A stretch of DNA of 64,000 nucleotides from positions 1,030,821 through 1,094,820 of the forward strand of contig NZ_BJKN01000001.1 of assembly GCF_006538365.1 (NCBI RefSeq). Direction: 5' to 3'. Positions 62,959-64,000 of this stretch are shown piece by piece. Positions within the stretch are counted from its first letter, which is position 1. Each line of letters starts with the position of its first letter. Under the pieces are notes generated by a model. The model saw nothing but the letters and a program-made list of their open reading frames with translations, was not told the origin of the DNA and did no database searches. The position numbers were made by a program, and so were the translations under genes. Source of the stretch: Moorella sp. E308F (GTDB lineage Bacteria > Bacillota > DSM-521 > Neomoorellales > Neomoorellaceae).

Positions 62959-63216
62959 TTGTCCGGTGCCTTGAAACGCCTTAATTTGCAGTTACCACAA
63001 AACCATCCCGTATTCTGTTACCCGCCCCGCATCAGGGCTAAAGTGGCCCGGGAATGGCTGGACCTGGGGATGCGCCTGGCGGCCATAGAAGAAAGGTTGG
63101 CCAAACTGGAAGAGCGGGGGGCTGTTCCTTCTGCTTCAGGCGCTGACAATGGGGAAGGGAAGAAAATTGACCCTATCAAATTCCGGGAAACCCTGGCGGG
63201 GGTTTTTGATTTTTAG
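62959..63216 (+). CDS. Putative ParR-like partner protein
   Basis: This 85-residue protein starts at a TTG behind GAGGTG, just after the third TTTGTAACAA site. Residues about 22-50 (RIRAKVAREWLDLGMRLAAIEER) are helical and basic, followed by a short leucine-rich helix (LAKLEERG) and a conserved-looking tail (KIDPIKFRETLAGVFDF) that could contact the filament. No ribbon-helix-helix motif is certain. The role is inferred from position. Confidence 0.55.
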   Translation: MSGALKRLNLQLPQNHPVFCYPPRIRAKVAREWLDLGMRLAAIEERLAKLEERGAVPSASGADNGEGKKIDPIKFRETLAGVFDF

Positions 63217-63234
63217 GAGAGGTGGTGGCCAGAG

Positions 63235-63549
63235 GTGGGGGAGAAGAACCCGTTTGTACCAGTACACGTGCAGGTATCAGAACTGGTCCTTATACCTGAG
63301 AGCGAAATTATCGTTTTAAAGCCGCCCGGGCAGACGCCCGTGACTGTTTACTATATCGGTCCCGCCCAGATGGAAAAGGTAGAAGAATACTTCGCCAGCA
63401 AGTGGAAACTCTACAGCCCCTGGCGGAAAGAAGGTGATTCCCTTGCTCAAAAAAAGCGACGTCGAAGCGGTAATAAGGCACCCCGAAAGGATACGGGTCT
63501 ACTACCATCCGATAGTGGAACTTACGTCCGGGCGGTTATGGGGGTATGA
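63235..63549 (+). CDS. Hypothetical small protein overlapping the EAL gene
   Basis: This 104-residue protein starts at a GTG behind GGAGAGGTGG. The first 70 residues are beta-rich (PVHVQVSELVLIPESEIIVL with KPPGQTPVTVYYIGPAQMEK), then a basic tail (KKRRRSGNKAPRKD). The last 107 bases overlap the EAL gene in another frame, so either the tail or the EAL start may be shorter than shown. No family is recognised. Confidence 0.5.
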   Translation: MGEKNPFVPVHVQVSELVLIPESEIIVLKPPGQTPVTVYYIGPAQMEKVEEYFASKWKLYSPWRKEGDSLAQKKRRRSGNKAPRKDTGLLPSDSGTYVRAVMGV

Positions 63550-64000
63550 GGCTTTGGTCCGGGGTGAGGGAATTCTTGCCAAACCGGGGCGGCTCTTTAA
63601 AAGCGCCGCGGCCTGGGGGCTTTTGGGCGAGCTGGATACGGTCTGCTTTCTGGCCGCCCTGGCCGGCGGCTACCCGCCGGAGGGGTACTTAAGCGTTAAC
63701 GTGACGGCGGCAGGGCTGGTTGCTATTGACGCCGGCGCCTATGCGAATCCACGGCTAGTCATCGAGTTAACCGAGTATGGCTTAAGGGATATACAGCAAT
63801 TAACGGGTACTTTAAGTGCCTGGCGCGGGAATGGCGCCAGGATAGCTATAGACGACGTGGGGCCGGATATAGGCCAGCTTAGGGCGGCCCTGTACCTGCG
63901 GCCTGATTTTGTAAAAATAGATCGTTCCCTGGTGCGGGGCTGCGACTGCCATGTTTCTAGCCGCCTGCTGCTGGCCCAGGCCCTGGAGGTATGCCGTTAC
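63443..64000 (+). CDS. EAL-domain c-di-GMP phosphodiesterase, 3' end cut off
   Basis: From a TTG at 63443 (site AAGGTGA, 5 bases upstream) the frame runs to the window edge for 186 codons. It reads HPIVELTSGRLWGYEALVRG (EAL motif), YLSVNVTAAGL (Asn ligand), LVIELTEYGL (Glu ligand), RIAIDDVGPDIGQL (Asp pair; DDVG for the usual DDFG) and PDFVKIDRSLVRGC (catalytic Lys). All catalytic positions visible so far are intact, so it should hydrolyse c-di-GMP. It is the counterpart of the GGDEF protein at 31012. Confidence 0.88.
   Translation, partial: MLKKSDVEAVIRHPERIRVYYHPIVELTSGRLWGYEALVRGEGILAKPGRLFKSAAAWGLLGELDTVCFLAALAGGYPPEGYLSVNVTAAGLVAIDAGAYANPRLVIELTEYGLRDIQQLTGTLSAWRGNGARIAIDDVGPDIGQLRAALYLRPDFVKIDRSLVRGCDCHVSSRLLLAQALEVCRY

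Larger units (their letters stand above)
14356..64000. mobile_element. Putative integrative (conjugative) element, left ~50 kb
   Basis: The stretch begins at the 3' end of ssrA with a serine recombinase and continues to the window edge without any recognisable housekeeping gene. It includes a phage/ICE-like regulator module, type IV secretion-like genes, two Tad pilus loci, a toxin-antitoxin-like locus, ParM and c-di-GMP enzymes. The right attachment site is not in the window, so the exact extent is unknown. The tad loci could in principle be resident genes beside a smaller element; I consider one element more likely because no backbone gene interrupts the run. Confidence 0.6.

Overview
The window looks like a chromosomal segment of a thermophilic, Moorella-like clostridial Firmicute. 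I infer this from the GC-rich genes (apart from AT-rich islands), the frequent TTG/GTG starts behind strong GGAGG ribosome-binding sites, the pgk-tpiA-gpmI-eno run, and the SLH and Tad-type secreted proteins. The species is not proven.

Bases 1 to about 14,000 are ordinary backbone. They hold the lower glycolysis genes pgk (5' end cut off), tpiA, gpmI and eno, followed by corA, a DUF72 protein, a metallo-beta-lactamase-fold hydrolase, secG, an HD hydrolase, rnr, a UPF0180 protein, smpB and the tmRNA gene ssrA. One ISL3-type insertion sequence (12061-13457) with a perfect 9-bp target duplication sits just before smpB.

From the 3' end of ssrA to the right edge lies accessory DNA that I read as the left ~50 kb of a large integrative element; its other end is outside the window. 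A large serine recombinase abuts ssrA and its frame runs into antisense tmRNA. An ImmA-like protease and two divergent XRE regulators form a prophage/ICE-style control module. A type IV secretion-like conjugation block follows (TcpC-, TcpD- and TcpE-like proteins, a VirB4 ATPase, an unusual membrane-anchored AAA+ ATPase, a VirB6/TrbL-like protein, and a lytic transglycosylase/M23 peptidase). Next comes a protein that joins TadZ/ParA-like domains to a GGDEF diguanylate cyclase, leading directly into a complete Tad pilus operon (CpaB, CpaE, CpaF, TadB, TadC, Flp).

Bases 39,400-55,400 carry a compact type I toxin-antitoxin-like locus, an SLH protein, a large CARDB-like secreted protein, Cys-rich TadE/TadG pseudopilins, a VKOR-thioredoxin fusion, two ICMT-like membrane methyltransferases, and a second Tad system (two A24 prepilin peptidases, CpaB, CpaF, TadB, TadC, three pilins, TadE, TadG). 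Bases 55,500-61,700 encode three large exported proteins that look like appendage or tip proteins. The right end has a ParM-like actin gene with repeated TTTGTAACAA sites next to a small partner gene, then the start of an EAL-domain c-di-GMP phosphodiesterase.

Taken together, the element carries a conjugation apparatus, two Tad pilus systems, a disulfide-forming enzyme, and both the synthesis and breakdown arms of c-di-GMP signalling. My leading hypothesis is a c-di-GMP-controlled, pilus-assisted conjugative element. No relaxase or coupling protein was recognised inside the window. Several genes appear to lack a normal start codon and have ACG where ATG would be expected.
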